Assembly (NCBI GenBank): GCA_026225945.1 | Contig: JAMJFZ010000705.1 | Span: 248,001 to 312,000, forward strand | Source: Cricetomys ansorgei | Taxonomy: Eukaryota > Chordata > Mammalia > Rodentia > Nesomyidae | Direction of reading: 5' to 3' | DNA length: 64,000 bases | Part shown: one piece after another, positions 45,536 through 58,030 of the stretch | How the letters are laid out: each line of letters begins with the position of its first letter | How positions within the stretch are numbered: the stretch's first letter is position 1 | The notes under the pieces: model-generated | Seen by the model: only the letters and a program-made list of their open reading frames with translations | What the model was told of the DNA's origin: nothing | Databases searched by the model: none | Made by a program: the position numbers and the translations under genes

Positions 45536-46969
45536 ATCAGCCCACAGAAATCCAGCAAACTAATGCAGAGTCAGGACTATACTCCCAGGTGGTCTGATTC
45601 ACAATCTAATACTAAAAAACATATAGGGGAGAGGTGTAACTGGCTAGAAGGTTGGAAAACAGAACCCAATAGACTAATTTTTTTAAAGTATTTGGTCTGA
45701 TAAAGAGAGAACTTAACAAATAATTTTAAAATGGTCTTACATAAAGATGATCACAGATGGTCTTTAGGAGCCAGCCAGGAGAAAGTGATCAATTAAACCC
45801 AAGATGTAAAATGGGTTACTGGAAGCCCTGGAATTATTCTAGCACAATGTTGGGTGGAAGCAATGGTAGCATATATATATCCCATTTCTTGACACAAGTG
45901 GGGAATTCTTCTATCCCACTATTAAAAATGAATTAAGGAGTGATTTTTGTAATATTTGTCAGAGTAAAGTGCATACATGTGGAGGCAAGAGGTTGATGTT
46001 GAGTACTTTTCTCAGTCCTCTCCACCTTATTAAACCCAGTCTGAGTTCTCTGCATATTTTCAGCATGAATGGGTATTGAATTTTTCTTTCATGTCTCTCT
46101 TTCAATAAGATGCGCATTTCTCCCTTTCTTTGCTTAATGTGCACTAACTTTTGCATGTTGAATTCTTGAACTAAATACTAATTGGCCACAGAATATTTTG
46201 TTTGTGTTATCACTGGATTCAACTTTCTAAAAACTTTTTTAGGACTTCTACACCTATCACTCAAGATAAGGACCTGTAATTTTTTTGTGTGTATGTGTGA
46301 TGGATACTTTTCTCTGATTTTGACATTGAAACGCAATTAAATCACTTTCTTCCCTCTCTTTCCTCCCTCCAGCTTCTTCCAGCTACCCCCTCAGTCCTAC
46401 CATGTTCTCCCTCCATTATCAAATAGATAGCCTCTTTTTCTTTATCATTGTTACATATATGTATGTATGCATAAATATGCACACATGCACACATGTGCGT
46501 GTGCGCGCACGCACACACACAACTGAGTCTGCTTTTGTTGTTTGTGTGTGTATAGTTTCAAGGCTGACCATTCTGCATTGGACAACCAATCAGGGGGCCC
46601 ATTCCTGGAAGAGGCTAATTTTCTTTCTCTCAATAGTCATTAGTTGCCTGTAGTAATTCTTTGTTTAGGGGTGGATAAGAGATATTAGTACAAGATGTCA
46701 TTACTTCTTAATATATTTAGAAGAATCTACTAATAAAATAATTTCCTTTAGGTAAAGGCATTTAAGATTTCATTTGTTTAACAGGTGTAGAACTATTCAA
46801 AACATTTGAAACTGGTTAGTTCTGATTCTTTCTCTTTGGGCCAATTCTGATGCACCTATCAGGAAAAAAAAATACAGTTTTCAAGAAAGTTATCGATTTT
46901 GTCTGTGGTTGCATTTATTGGCATAAAGCTATTAAAATCACCTTTAATATGTATTTTTGTGTGTACATA

Positions 46970-47085
46970 TTTGTGTGTGTATGTATGTGTGCAGATGTAT
47001 TTGCATAGGTGGGGGCATACATGTTGAAGCCAGAGATTGGTGCTGAGTATTTTCCAAGTCCTCTCCACCTTATGAAACCCAAAGG
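46970..47085 (-). mobile_element. SINE-like rodent repeat
   Basis: GTTGAAGCCAGAGATTGGTG, then CTGAGTATTTTCCAAGTCCT and CTCCACCTTATGAAACCC. A second copy with the same strings (GATGTTGAGTACTTTTCTCA, CTCCACCTTATTAAACCC) is at about 45960-46040. Confidence 0.5.
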
Positions 47086-47397
47086 GAGCAGAGAAAGGAA
47101 TGGTAGAATATGTTTATAACCCTAGCACTTTGGAGGCTGCTGCAGGTTCACAGTTCAGGACTGTCTCAAGGGGAAAAAAAAGCAGAAAACAGTAATATAG
47201 AAACAAACACATAAAATAGAAAATCAGCAAAGACATGGATTTTTTTTTTTGGGGGGAATGATTAATATGATTAATACAATGGCTACACATCTTATTAGAT
47301 AGACCAAGAAAACCCCAAAACACCATTTACTGATACTAGTAATTTGAAAGTGGGCATCATCACTATAAATTCTTCAGACATTAAAAACAGTAAGATG

Positions 47398-47590
47398 CCC
47401 GAGGAGACGGCTCAGTCAGTAAAGTGCTTAACATGAGGACCTAAATTCCGATCCCCAGCACCCACATAAAGGCAGAGACAGGCAGGTCCCTAAAGTTCAT
47501 TGGCCAGCCAGCCCAGTCAAATGATGAACCTCATATTTTGTGAGAGACTTTATCTTAAAAAATAAGGGGGAGAGGGCTGAGGTTTAATTT
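47398..47590 (+). mobile_element. B3-type SINE
   Basis: GGAGACGGCTCAGTCAGTAA, AGTGCTTAACATGAGGACCT, TTCCGATCCCCAGCACCCAC and GACAGGCAGGTCCCTAAAG. Confidence 0.75.
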
Positions 47591-48429
47591 GAGTTTAATT
47601 TCCTATTCTTTGTGTGAATTCAATTTGGAAACTTAGACCATTGATTTTCAACCCTCCATTTTTCTATTACATGCATTCAAAGCTATATTTTCATTTATTT
47701 TAGTTGTTTACAAGTTTTGGCACATTTTCATTTTTTAACTTCAATATATTCTAAAGATTTCATTGTGTTCTTTCTTGATCTATTCAGAACTGTTTTAGGT
47801 TTATAACAGTGGAGTTTATCTAGTCATTTTCTGTTCTGGCTTTTTTTGTTTAATATCATTTCACTGAAGCAGTGTACTTTGTATAGTTTCAATAGTTTGA
47901 AATTTGAGATTTGCTTTTAGATTAGAATAAAATCTAGCATGGCAAATGTTACAAGATCTCTGAAGAGTTAGTGTACATTCTATGGTTAATAAGTGAATTA
48001 TTCTACATATGTCTCAATAGGGGTTAATTGAGGTTTAGAGTTTGGGAAATCTTGTACAAATAGTGAATGTTTGTAGATAAACTATAGAGCGTACTTTACT
48101 CTGATCAGGAGAGCCATGCTAAGATAATTGTATAGGAAATTTTCTTGATTCACATCTGTATATTTACAAATCATAATGAGGTATATACCAGGAGTACAGA
48201 AACTTGAATAACATTCCTAATTAGGGCAGCCATTAAGGAAAAGGAATGGTGGTTTTCACCATCTCTTGGACCTTCAATGACTCCCCAGCTCTACCTCTAT
48301 CTATTTCCATTACTGTTTTGTTTTGTGTTGTTAGAGTAAGTCTATGAAGCCTGTGAGACATAATTAAAACAAAATGCTGCCAAAATTGAAGACATTTAGG
48401 ATCAATTTCTACCACAGATATTTGGATAT

Positions 48430-48790
48430 TTCAATGTGTTAGTTTTCTGCTCCTGCAACAAAATACCCAAGGTCATCAACTTAAATTATGAAAACATTGA
48501 TTTTTGCTTCACAGATTGGGGTTTCAATTTATGAGTAATTTGCCCCATTACTTTGGAACAGTAATGGCACAGTGCATCACAGCAGCTGTATGTGTGTGTG
48601 TGAGGGGGGGGGCAGGAAGGGCTTTGGTCCCAAATATCCTCTTTAAAGGCACGCTGCCAATGACTTTCCTTCCTTTTTTCACTAGGTCTCACTTCACTAG
48701 AAACCTTACCTAAAGGTTCCACTACCTCCCAATAGCACCAAGCCGAGGACCAAGCTTTTAATAGATTGGTTTTATAGGGAACATACATGA
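48430..48790 (-). mobile_element. MaLR-like LTR copy, antisense
   Basis: GCTCCTGCAACAAAATACCC at the left and CTAAAGGTTCCACTACCTCC, CAATAGCACCAAGCCGAGGA at the right; the reverse of the family at 18676-19022. It contains a GT/G-rich stretch at 48590-48612. Confidence 0.6.
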
Positions 48791-49240
48791 ACATGGTACT
48801 CTAGCTAATTATCTAATTTCCTTTAAGAGCAAAACCCCGAAACTCAACGTTTTTATTGCTGTGGCCAAAGTCCTGACCTAGAATGTACTCTAGTCCACTT
48901 GTTTGTTTAACATATATAAACATTAACTACAATTGCCCTTTCTCTTAGGCAATCTGAAAACAATCTCTAAGTATTCCTTAGCCCTTAAGAATTAATCTCT
49001 ACAACAAAAGTAACCCACAATTGATTAGTATTTATTAAATCAATGGAACTATCAAAGACCACCTGCTGAAGGAATATACATTTAATCCTAGTTTTAGTGT
49101 ATATAACTGTATGGACTTTTTCTCTCTAAATCCAACACAATTCTTCTTAAATAGTAGCTGTCATCTATGGTGTTTAGATAAACTAGAATGACCTATCCAG
49201 TTATGGGCTAAGAAGCCCATAATATATAAATACGTGATAT

Positions 49241-49276
<36 letters not shown>

Positions 49277-49287
49277 CACACACACAC
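49241..49287. repeat. (CA)n microsatellite
   Basis: About 23 CA units with one CG interruption. A 9-bp-arm hairpin (TTATGGGCT / AGCCCATAA) lies just to the left at 49201-49222. Confidence 0.95.
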
Positions 49288-50014
49288 CTCTGCCCTGCCA
49301 GCTGAACTGCATTTCTGCTGGCAGAAGATCAATTATTGGTGTTATTCTAAAGCTCTCCAACAGTGTGTCTTGTTTATCTTAACCACTAAGACTTTCCAAA
49401 ATGAACTGTTATTACTTTATTCCAAAGTCAAAACTTCTTCACTGGAGATAAGTGAAACCTTTTCTTTTGATGACCTATGACAGAACTAAAGACTGTTCTC
49501 TATGCTATGGTCTTATAACAATTTCACTTATGTTACAAAATTAACAACTTTAAGGAATTCAGTAACTGAGATTATTTTTTAGCCCCAACGTTTCCAGATT
49601 CTCTGTAAGAAAGTCTAATTCCAAAGATGCTCCTAGCAAAATCCAAAAATGATAATCTTCAAAGGAGACTCTAAAGAGGCTGTCTCTTTTTCATAACTAG
49701 AAAGAGATTCTAAAACTATGAGATCGCTTTAGTTACAAAGGTTTGGAATGTCTTATCATCATAAAACATTTTTGGTGCAATCCTAACTTCCTTTTAAGTC
49801 TCCTTTCTTTTCTTAGAAATCTGACCTTCTTCATTCTACCCCATATTCCAAGTTCAACTTCCTTTAATTGGCTTTCTAAATGTTGTTTTCCCTAGGTGAA
49901 AGCTAATAGTGACATTAGTTGTCTTTGCATGGAGGGCTCTTAGACATTAAAGCCCATGTCATTCAAATGAATGGCTCTAACTATAGAATTTTATATTGTA
50001 GCAGCATTTCATTT

Positions 50015-50600
50015 AATACAAAAATAAGTATAAAATATGATCAGCACATATAACTACTCTGTCTGTATACAATTTACATTCTAGCCGAGGAGTCAACAAA
50101 CAACATCTAATATAATGTCAAGTAGTGATATGTATTATAAAGACAAAGTGTAGTTTTTAGGATGTAGACCAGCAGTTCTCAACCTGAGGGTTGCGACCCT
50201 TTGGGGATTGAAGACCCTTTCAAAGGGGTCCCCCTAAGACCATCTGCATAAGGTATTTACATTACAATTCACAACAGTAGCAACGGAAATAATTTTATGG
50301 TTGTGGGTCACCACAACATGAGGAACTGAATTAAAGGGTCACAGCATTAGGAAGGCTTAGAACCTCGGATGTAGATAGTAATGAAATGCTGTTATAAAGG
50401 ATGTGCTAAGTTGGACAGCAGGCTGTCCACGACAAGAGACTTCTTTAGGCAAGAGAAAGGCAAATATGAAGGTCAAGAAAGTGCCAGGTGTCTTGGAGAA
50501 CCAGAGAACACTGATCCATTAAGCAAAGTGGCAGGAAAAGAGGTCAGAGAGGTAACCAATGCCAGGTCATCTATGGCCTTGTGGGTCATGATAACGATCT
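50015..50600 (+). mobile_element. Ancient interspersed repeat split by a hAT element
   Basis: The left part (TACAATTTACATTCTAGCCG) and the right part (GAGGTCAGAGAGGTAACCAA, CTATGGCCTTGTGGGTCATG) follow the order of one widespread old mammalian repeat whose name I do not recall. The hAT element at 50169-50367 lies between them. Confidence 0.45.
50169..50367 (+). mobile_element. hAT miniature element (URR1-like) with 8-bp target duplication
   Basis: 199 bp starting CCAGCAGTTCTCAACCTGAG and ending near GGCTTAGAACCTCG, flanked by the perfect 8-bp repeat GATGTAGA at 50161-50168 and 50368-50375. Internal GCGACCCTTTGGGGA and GGGTCACCACAACATGAGGA are typical of the rodent hAT-Charlie element I know as URR1. 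Non-coding, so it would have been moved by another transposase. Confidence 0.85.
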
Positions 50601-51134
50601 TTTATTATTATACTTTCTTGTCCTTCAGACACTTTCCACTATCTGATGACATAGTAAAACTTTAAGGACAGACACAGCCATATATTTCCATGTTCTTATA
50701 CCAACTTGTTCTTAAAATTTTAACAGATTGCAAAATTAATGAAGTTAATTGATTTTCTAAGATTACTAATATTCCAGCATGTCAGGATTAATCTTTTTAT
50801 TAAAGCCAATTTTAGTCATTGTTTATACAGTTTGTAATTAACTCTGACTTTTAGAAAGATAACGTTTTCCATTTTTGTCCAGGAGCTTATCATTTACCAG
50901 TTTTGCACTTTTTTGAAATTTATCTATTTATAGTTAGGAGCTTAATGATTTATTTACACTACTAACATACTAGGCTCATAGTTTAAGGGATTATTTCATT
51001 AGAAATACACAATCTTAAGTAATATAAACTTTTAAAAAGCAAGAACATTTTCTTGAGTATGTATTTTAATTATTAAGGCAGTAAGTCGTTGCTGAAAAAT
51101 CCAAATACATTTATGTCTACTTAAAAAGTAAAAG

Positions 51135-51290
51135 TTGTCCATGCATGGTGGTGCACACCTTTAATCGCAGCATTTGGGAGGCAGAGGCAAGTGACTTTCT
51201 GAGTTTGAGGCCAGCCTGATTTACAGAGCAAGTTCCAGGACAGTCAGGGCTACAGAGAAACCCTGTCTCAAAAAAAAAAAAAAAGAAAGA
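51135..51290 (+). mobile_element. B1 SINE
   Basis: CATGCATGGTGGTGCACACC, TTTAATCGCAGCATTTGGGA, GAGTTTGAGGCCAGCCTGAT, CAGGACAGTCAGGGCTACAG, CCCTGTCTC and a 14-base A tail. Confidence 0.9.
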
Positions 51291-51334
51291 ACAGAAAGAG
51301 AGAAAGAGAAATGACACCTAAAGTTGTCTCTGGA

Positions 51335-51367
51335 CTCAAACGTGCACACACGTGCGCATGCGTGCGT

Positions 51368-51415
<48 letters not shown>
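51335..51415. repeat. Alternating purine-pyrimidine tract and (CA)n
   Basis: ACGTGCACACACGTGCGCATGCGTGCGTG-type alternation at 51340-51370 runs directly into about 22 CA units, an extended Z-DNA-type sequence. Confidence 0.9.
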
Positions 51416-51417
<2 letters not shown>

Positions 51418-52109
51418 CTGACACTTGGTAAGCTAATTGAAAAAATATTCCTGATAGGCCAACCCTAAACACATGTAAATATGATCAACACTAAATGGAC
51501 TCAGTAGATTGTGTGTGTGTGACAGTAATTAAAGAATGGGGTCATGAATTTGAGGAGGGAGCAAAGGAGGAGTTAAATGGGGGATAAGGAGGGGTAGCAA
51601 TAATGTAAATACTTTACTCGTGTATGAAATTCTCAATATAAAAAGTTTAAATTAAGAAATGTTTGAATAGAGGTACCCTGAATGGATTTATAAATACGAT
51701 CACAGAAGTCATCGGTTATTAAATGAAAATATCAATGTCAGAAGTGGGCTATCTCAGTATAAGTTATTATTCAGAGATCTCTACAAACCCCTTGCCATTG
51801 TTGGTTGCTCACCAGAACCAGATGGTCAAAACCTATTCATGAAGATACCATGTGCCCTGGTGCAGGATGCAGAAATGAAGCTGGAACTTGTCTTTAAGCT
51901 TCCTTCCTGATGGTTGCCCCTCATAATGCCAGAGAGTACTATGAAACATGCTAGGGAAGAATTATCATTAACAGTCTTACTCAGCTTTGCACTCTGAACA
52001 TTACACTACCAGTCAGGCAATAATGTAAAGTCTGCACTGGTACGACAATGGAAAGTCTGGTATGACAGTAAACAATGTTCTTCAATACTTAAATCTTTTA
52101 TACATTTAT

Positions 52110-52112
<3 letters not shown>

Positions 52113-52168
<56 letters not shown>
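52113..52168. repeat. Compound (CT)n(GT)n microsatellite
   Basis: About 11 CT units followed by about 16 GT units, adjoining a reverse B3-type SINE. Confidence 0.95.
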
Positions 52169-52310
52169 TGTGTATACACCATAGCATATGGAGGTTAAAG
52201 GACAACTTGAAGGGATTAGTTCTCTTCTACCACGTGTGTCTTGGATCAAGGTCAGGTTATCAGGTTGGTGGCAAGTTACCTTTACCCTCTGAGTCATCTT
52301 GCTGGCCTAA
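52169..52310 (-). mobile_element. B3-type SINE
   Basis: GGAGGTTAAAGGACAACTTG, TTAGTTCTCTTCTACCACG, CAAGGTCAGGTTATCAGGTT and CTGAGTCATCTTGCTGGCC. Confidence 0.75.
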
Positions 52311-52963
52311 CAACTGCTTTCTGATTGGAACTGAGGTCTGCTTCACAGAAGGGAAGTCATGTTTTATACTATAAACCTGGTCAAAAGTCCATGACTATGT
52401 AGGTATAGGCCCTACTGGAAACAATACCACTATTGTTTTTCTTAATGAATGTAATATATCTATCAAATTGCCTTCTTAACAATTATGTTAATCACCATAA
52501 ATCAGTGCTACTTTCAGCTTTGGCCCCAGAAGCTTCTCTTTGTGTTAGCAGAAGTAACTGCAGATTTGTAATTATTCAAAGTGCTGAGAATAAGTGAAAT
52601 GTTTACTATTTGGGTATAAATGTGACATCTATATCACTGCTTAGAGAATATTGTGGAAGAGACTGGGAAGAATGAAAGCACTATAGGAATGCTGTCTTCT
52701 GGACATGACATGTCCATAGTACTTTTGGACTCAAGACCTTCACAAGAGCGGGTCCTATCAATATAATGCTAAGATGGATAGCCCCGTGCTCATGTGCATA
52801 CAGGCAGCATTAACTGTACTCAGTATGCTATTGAAAAATAAAAAAGAACATGAAGTTGGGAGAGGAACAAGCTCTGCAGATTTAGAAAAAGTTGGAGGGG
52901 TTAAAAGGGTGGATATGATCTATTGTATACATGTATGAAATTCCCATAGAATAAAGAAATATA

Positions 52964-52973
52964 TACATATGTA

Positions 52974-53006
<33 letters not shown>
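52964..53006. repeat. (TG)n(TA)n microsatellite
   Basis: About ten TG units followed by about eight TA units in AT-rich intron. Confidence 0.9.
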
Positions 53007-54714
53007 GTTCATGAAGTAGAGTTTGTCACAATGAGTCAATTTTAGTTTGAGATTTATATTCTCATTGTCTTAAATATTATATATGAACAATATTAAATTA
53101 CTATGTCCATTTACATTAAGGGAAAACAGAAATGAGTAAAATAATATGTATATATGTATATGTATGTACATATATGTATGTCATGGAAAGAGAAGTTCAT
53201 GGGTCCACACTCATTCTTGAGACTCCATAGGCAATCATGGTTCTTGGGAGACATCATTTTCTCTCACTTAAGTATTTTTTAATTTCATTTTTAATTTTTT
53301 CAGAATTTCATGAGTTCTGTGTTCACATCATTCCCCCTCCAATTCCTCACATGTATCCATACTCTTTTCAAATTAATGGCCCCTTATTTTATTATTGTTA
53401 CATATGTATGCATATAAATGTATAAATATAACCTGCTGAGAGCATTTAGTGTTGCTCTTATGTGTTTAAGGTTAGCTTCCAGGGGTTGCTAACCTATCAG
53501 AGGCCTTGTCTTCTAAGGGTGCCTTGTGAGAATTCTCCCATTCACATTGGCATGTCAATTGGTGTCATTTTTGGGGTCTTGTTTTTTTTTTAGGTAATCA
53601 TATTGTTGAGATTTCCTGTGTACATCTCCCCTATCACATACAGAAGATACTATCTCCCACAATATGTCTTGGAAGACATTTTCTTCAGTGGTACAGTCAC
53701 AGGTAATGTGTCTCATGCTCCTGTAACAAATGCTCATCAATGCTCCAGTGAGTAACCCTAATAAAACTTACTAAGTCACACCACACACAAAGACATCAAA
53801 GTAGTAGGGATCTAACTGGGAAGAAGAAAGTAGGGGTGGGAGGAGAATAAGAGAAGATAATGAATAGATACTACAAATACATTAAATATATGCATGGAAA
53901 TATACATAGACATGAAACCTATTATTATGTATAATTAACATATGCTGATAAAAATACTACAAGGATGACAAAACTCAGTTGTATTTCTATATAGAAGTGA
54001 TGGACAATCTGAAAGGAAATAAAGTAATCCAACTTATAATAGCTGCAAAGGAATAAAATGGTGAAGGAGTTAAAAGACCCATGTAGTGATAACTGTAAAA
54101 TACTTATGAAAGATATAAAAGAATATTCAAGTAAATAAAAACCCATACATTCATGGGTTAGGAGACTTAAGATTATAAATATATTCATGCCCTAAGAAAT
54201 TCTTACGAAAATTTGAAGACTGTTTTCCCACTCAAAATCAGAAAAGACAATCTTCACATTAACATGAAATTGCAGGGGCCCTCCCCCAAATGCTGAAAGA
54301 AATGTAGAGAGAAAGAAAAAAAAACCAAAACAACAAAGTCAGAGGATTAATACATTCCTATTTCAAAAATGTCACATGCCTACAGTAATCAAAACAATGT
54401 GGTAATTCTGTAATATACACATAGATTGGTAGAGTAGAATTAAGGGTCAAGAAACCAGCTTATGCATCATCTATGGCCAGCTGATTTCAACAAAAAGGTA
54501 TCAAGACTATTATACAGAAGAAAGAATAATCTTTTCAGTAAATGATTCTAAGGCTGTTGGATTTATACAGATAAAACAATGAAATCATATGCCTACTATA
54601 CCACTAAGTACAAAAAATAACAAAAATGGATCAATGCCATAACTAAAAAGCTAGTAATATAAAATTATTAGAAAAAGTGGCAAATATTTTTCTCTTTTAT
54701 TAGATGTTATGTTT

Positions 54715-54915
54715 TATTTTTAACTATATGTATATATGTATTTCTGTGTGTGTGGTGTGGGCATATGACTGCAGGTGCCTGCAAAGTTCAGAAGAGTGTG
54801 TAACTGGAATTATGGGCAGCAGAGAGCAACCTAATGTGGGTGTTGGGAACTTAATTCAGGTCCTCTATAAGAGCAGTACATTCTCTTAACTGCTGAGCCA
54901 TCTCCCCAGCCCCAA
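54715..54915 (-). mobile_element. B2/B3-type SINE
   Basis: GTGTGGGCATATGACTGCAG, GTGGGTGTTGGGAACTTAAT and CTTAACTGCTGAGCCATCTC followed by CCCAGCCCC. Confidence 0.82.
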
Positions 54916-55103
54916 GAGGGGCAGATATTTATGTCCTTAGAATTGGCAGTGTATTTTTAGATATAACACTCAAAGCACAAGCAACAAAAGGAAAGACAGA
55001 AAAGTTGTACTTAAAAATAACTTTTGTGCATCAAAGGGCATTATCAAGACAGCAAAAAGGAAAAATAGGACAAAACATTCGCAAATCACATATTTAACTA
55101 GTT

Positions 55104-55106
<3 letters not shown>

Positions 55107-55156
<50 letters not shown>
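55107..55156. repeat. (CA)n microsatellite
   Basis: About 25 uninterrupted CA units, followed by GA/CA-rich sequence to 55197. Confidence 0.96.
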
Positions 55157-55159
<3 letters not shown>

Positions 55160-55994
55160 ATAGAGACAGAGACACAGACAGAGACACACACAGAGAGAAT
55201 GAGAATGAATGAGAATATAAAGACTTAAGCAGATAGGTAAGTATTCCTCCACAAAGATGATATACACATGATCAAAGAATATATGGAAAGATGTTCAACA
55301 GCATTAGTCATTAGAAAGTACAAACCAAACTATGACATACTACTTTCATATCTACCAGAATGGCTATATTTTTTTAAATAAGTAGAATAGTGTGAAGAGT
55401 TGAAACTGAGATGCATTAACGGTAGGAATGAAAAATAGTACAGCTGTTGTGGAAAACGGTTTGGTAGTTTTTCAAAAAGTTAGATATAGAAATATCAGAT
55501 GACTCTTTAATTTTACTTCTAGGTATATATCTCAAGCCAGAAAGCCAAATGCCTAAACATCAATGGCCATACTATCATTAACGAAAATAACTAAAATATT
55601 GGAAACAAACCAAGTGACTATCTACCAATGAAAGGATAGACAAAAATGTGGCACATGCCCACGCCTGCAGCATGGAATGCTATTAAGCCCCCCTGCAAAA
55701 AAAGAATGAAATACTAATAAATACTATAAAATGAACTTTAAAAGCATTAGGTTAAGAGAAATAAGTCACAAACGGCAGATATTGTGTGACAATATATAAA
55801 ACAAGTAATCTACAATGTGTAAATTCTAGAGACAGAAAGAAATTTACAGCTTTCCAGGGGCTTCAGGATCAGAGAATTGGTAGCTACTGCTTAATGTGGT
55901 ACACAGCTTCTTTCAACTGGTAAAAAAAAATAATTTCAGAATACAAAACTGTATATAACACCATGATTATAATTAATAATATTGACTTTTAAAA

Positions 55995-56180
55995 TTATGT
56001 GTGTGTGTGTGTGTGTGTGTATGTGACACATGCATGTGTGTTCCTGCAGAGGACAAAAGAGATCCTCAGGAGCTAGAGTTACAGGCAGTGGTAAACCTTT
56101 TGACTTGGGTACTGGGAACCACACTGTGGGCTTCTGTAAGACCAGCAAGTGCTCTTAAGCACTGAGCCATCACTCCAGCT
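55995..56180 (-). mobile_element. B2/B3-type SINE with GT tract
   Basis: A GT run at 55999-56023, then CAGGAGCTAGAGTTACAGGC, GGGTACTGGGAACCACACTG and GCTCTTAAGCACTGAGCCAT. Confidence 0.8.
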
Positions 56181-56185
56181 CTTCT

Positions 56186-56307
56186 TTAAGACAGAAAGCC
56201 AATATATAACCTTGGCTAGCCTGGAACTCACTATGTAGTTGACACTAGTCTTCTCCTGCTTCAGCCTCCTAAGAGCTGAGATTATAAGTGTGAACCACCA
56301 CATCCAG
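56186..56307 (-). mobile_element. B1 SINE
   Basis: AAGACAGAAAGCCAATATAT, GCTAGCCTGGAACTCACTAT, GCTGAGATTATAAGTGTGAA and CCACCACATCCAGA. Confidence 0.75.
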
Positions 56308-56439
56308 ATGCAATGACACTGGATTGTACAAATTACATACAAAAAGTGGCAGAAGTATAAAATTTATGTTATATATGTTGCTGCAATGAAAGCTCTTCTG
56401 AAACAGTTAATGCATTGTAGTCCAATAGAAAAAGTCTTG

Positions 56440-56655
56440 TTGGGGCTAAAGAGATGGCTCAGTGAGTAAAGGCATTTGTCATACAAGCCTGGAAACCAGA
56501 GTTCAAACCCTGGGATCCATGTAAAAGATGAAAGAGAGAACAACTACACATAATCACTCTCTGACCTCTACACCTGTGCTGTGACAAGTGCATGTGCTTG
56601 GGTGCATGCACATGCACATGTGTACATATAAACATCCAAAATAAATAAGAATTTT
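56440..56655 (+). mobile_element. B3-type SINE
   Basis: GGGGCTAAAGAGATGGCTCA, GTGAGTAAAGGCATTTGTCA, GAGTTCAAACCCTGGGATCC, CTCTGACCTCTACACCTGTG and a CCAAAATAAATAAG tail. Confidence 0.85.
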
Positions 56656-56849
56656 GACTTTCCTTGGATATAATCAAAGTATGGTAGATGAATGTATGAA
56701 AATGTTACAGTGTAACCCATTGATTTGTACAATCAACATGATCAAATAATTAGCAATAGAGGAAAAAATAATCTTATAACATTCTGATATTATTGGTGAC
56801 ACTAAATTAAAAACTGCAGTTGCTAAATCTATACAATTTATCCTTTTTT

Positions 56850-56962
56850 GAAGACAGGGTCTCACTATGTAGCCTTGGCTGGCCTGGAATTTACTGTGCA
56901 GACCACCACACTGGCTTTGACTAAGTTCTGAGATTAAAGGTGTGTGCCACTCCACTTGGCTA
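56850..56962 (-). mobile_element. B1 SINE
   Basis: GAAGACAGGGTCTCACTATG, GCTGGCCTGGAATTTACTGT and TGAGATTAAAGGTGTGTGCC. Confidence 0.8.
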
Positions 56963-57499
56963 ATTTACTTTTTATTTCACCAAAACCTATAATGTCTGAG
57001 GAATCTCCTATATATTATGGGTCAGAGATTATATTTTCAATGAGAATGATATTATCAATGCTCAACAGGGAAAAAAGCAGTAGTAGGTGCTTCAAGCTAC
57101 TGACATGTCATAAGAGATTCTTAGAGCTTCTGAGCCAACAGTGTAGATACTTTTTAGACCATATCAGTGGATCAAGTCAGGCTTCGCAGAAATGACTTTT
57201 CAGTTCAGAAGCACATAGATTTATGAAAGTATCCAAGATCCAGCAGAACACTAATTACACAAGACAGAAAAGCTTAGAGAAATTCCTACTGTGGTTAGAA
57301 TTTGAATGCTGTTGGTGTTATTTTAAGCCATTGGGCAATAAAGTCCTTATATTTCTTAATAAGTCATTTCAAACTAAAAGTATAGTGGATGCTGATTCTA
57401 CAAACTAAATTAAAATATTTAAAATATAATTTTCACTGGTCTCCCCATTTGATTACCTCCTCATGAATTCACAAAGTCTTACTAAGTCTATGGTCTTAC

Positions 57500-58030
57500 T
57501 TATGACTTATATTGCTATGATAAAACACCATTAGCAAAAACAATTTGGAGAGGAAAGCATTTATCAAAGGAAATCAAGGAAATAAAGGCAGGAACTCAGG
57601 GCAGGAACTGATGCAGAGGCCATGAAGGATCACTCTTTACTGGCTTGTTCCTAAATGGCTTTGCATAGCCTGCTTTCTTATACCTCCAGGACCTGTCCAG
57701 GAGTGGTACTATCCACAGTGAGTTGGGCCCTCCCATATCAACCACTAATTAAGAAAACTGTCCTCAGGCTTGCCTACAGACCAATCTTTGTTGTTATTTT
57801 GAGACAGAGTTCCTCTGTTATAAATAGGGCTGTCCTGGAATTCATTCTGTAGATCAGGCTGGCCTTGAACTCACAAGAGATCGGCCTGCCTCTGCCTCCC
57901 AAGTGCTGGGATTAAAGGCGTGCACCACCACCACCTGGCTACAGACCAGCCTTATAGCGATGTTTTCTCAATTGTGGTGGCCTCTTCTCAGATAACTCCA
58001 ATTTGTGTCAAATTGACCACAAACTAGCTA
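57500..58030 (-). mobile_element. Type 2 LTR-like repeat, interrupted by a B1
   Basis: ATTGCTATGATAAAACACCA, GGAACTCAGGGCAGGAACTG, GATGCAGAGGCCATGAAGGA, CTCAGGCTTGCCTACAGACC, then after a B1 the right end GATGTTTTCTCAATTGTGGT and GTGTCAAATTGACCACAAAC. Same family as 13505-13865 and 14790-15030. The string CTACAGACCA is present on both sides of the B1 (57773 and 57940), as a target duplication would be. Confidence 0.65.
57785..57938 (-). mobile_element. B1 SINE
   Basis: TGAGACAGAGTTCCTCTGTT, CTGGCCTTGAACTCACAAGA, GGGATTAAAGGCGTGCACCA and CCACCACCTGGCT. It is inserted in the type 2 repeat, with CTACAGACCA on each side. Confidence 0.92.

Larger units (their letters stand above)
53930..55900 (+). 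mobile_element. L1 ORF2 to 3' remnant, interrupted by a SINE
   Basis: Sense L1 strings in order: CATTCATGGGTTAGGAGACT, CTACAGTAATCAAAACAATG, GCCAGCTGATTTCAACAAAA, then after a SINE at 54715-54915 AAGCACAAGCAACAAAAGGA, AACATCAATGGCCATACTAT and CAGAATGGCTATATTTTTTT. Stops in all frames. Confidence 0.7.

Noticed and set aside
51780..51960. Possible processed pseudogene fragment
   Set aside because: Looked mildly coding-like on the plus strand but has no frame of useful length and no recognisable parent.
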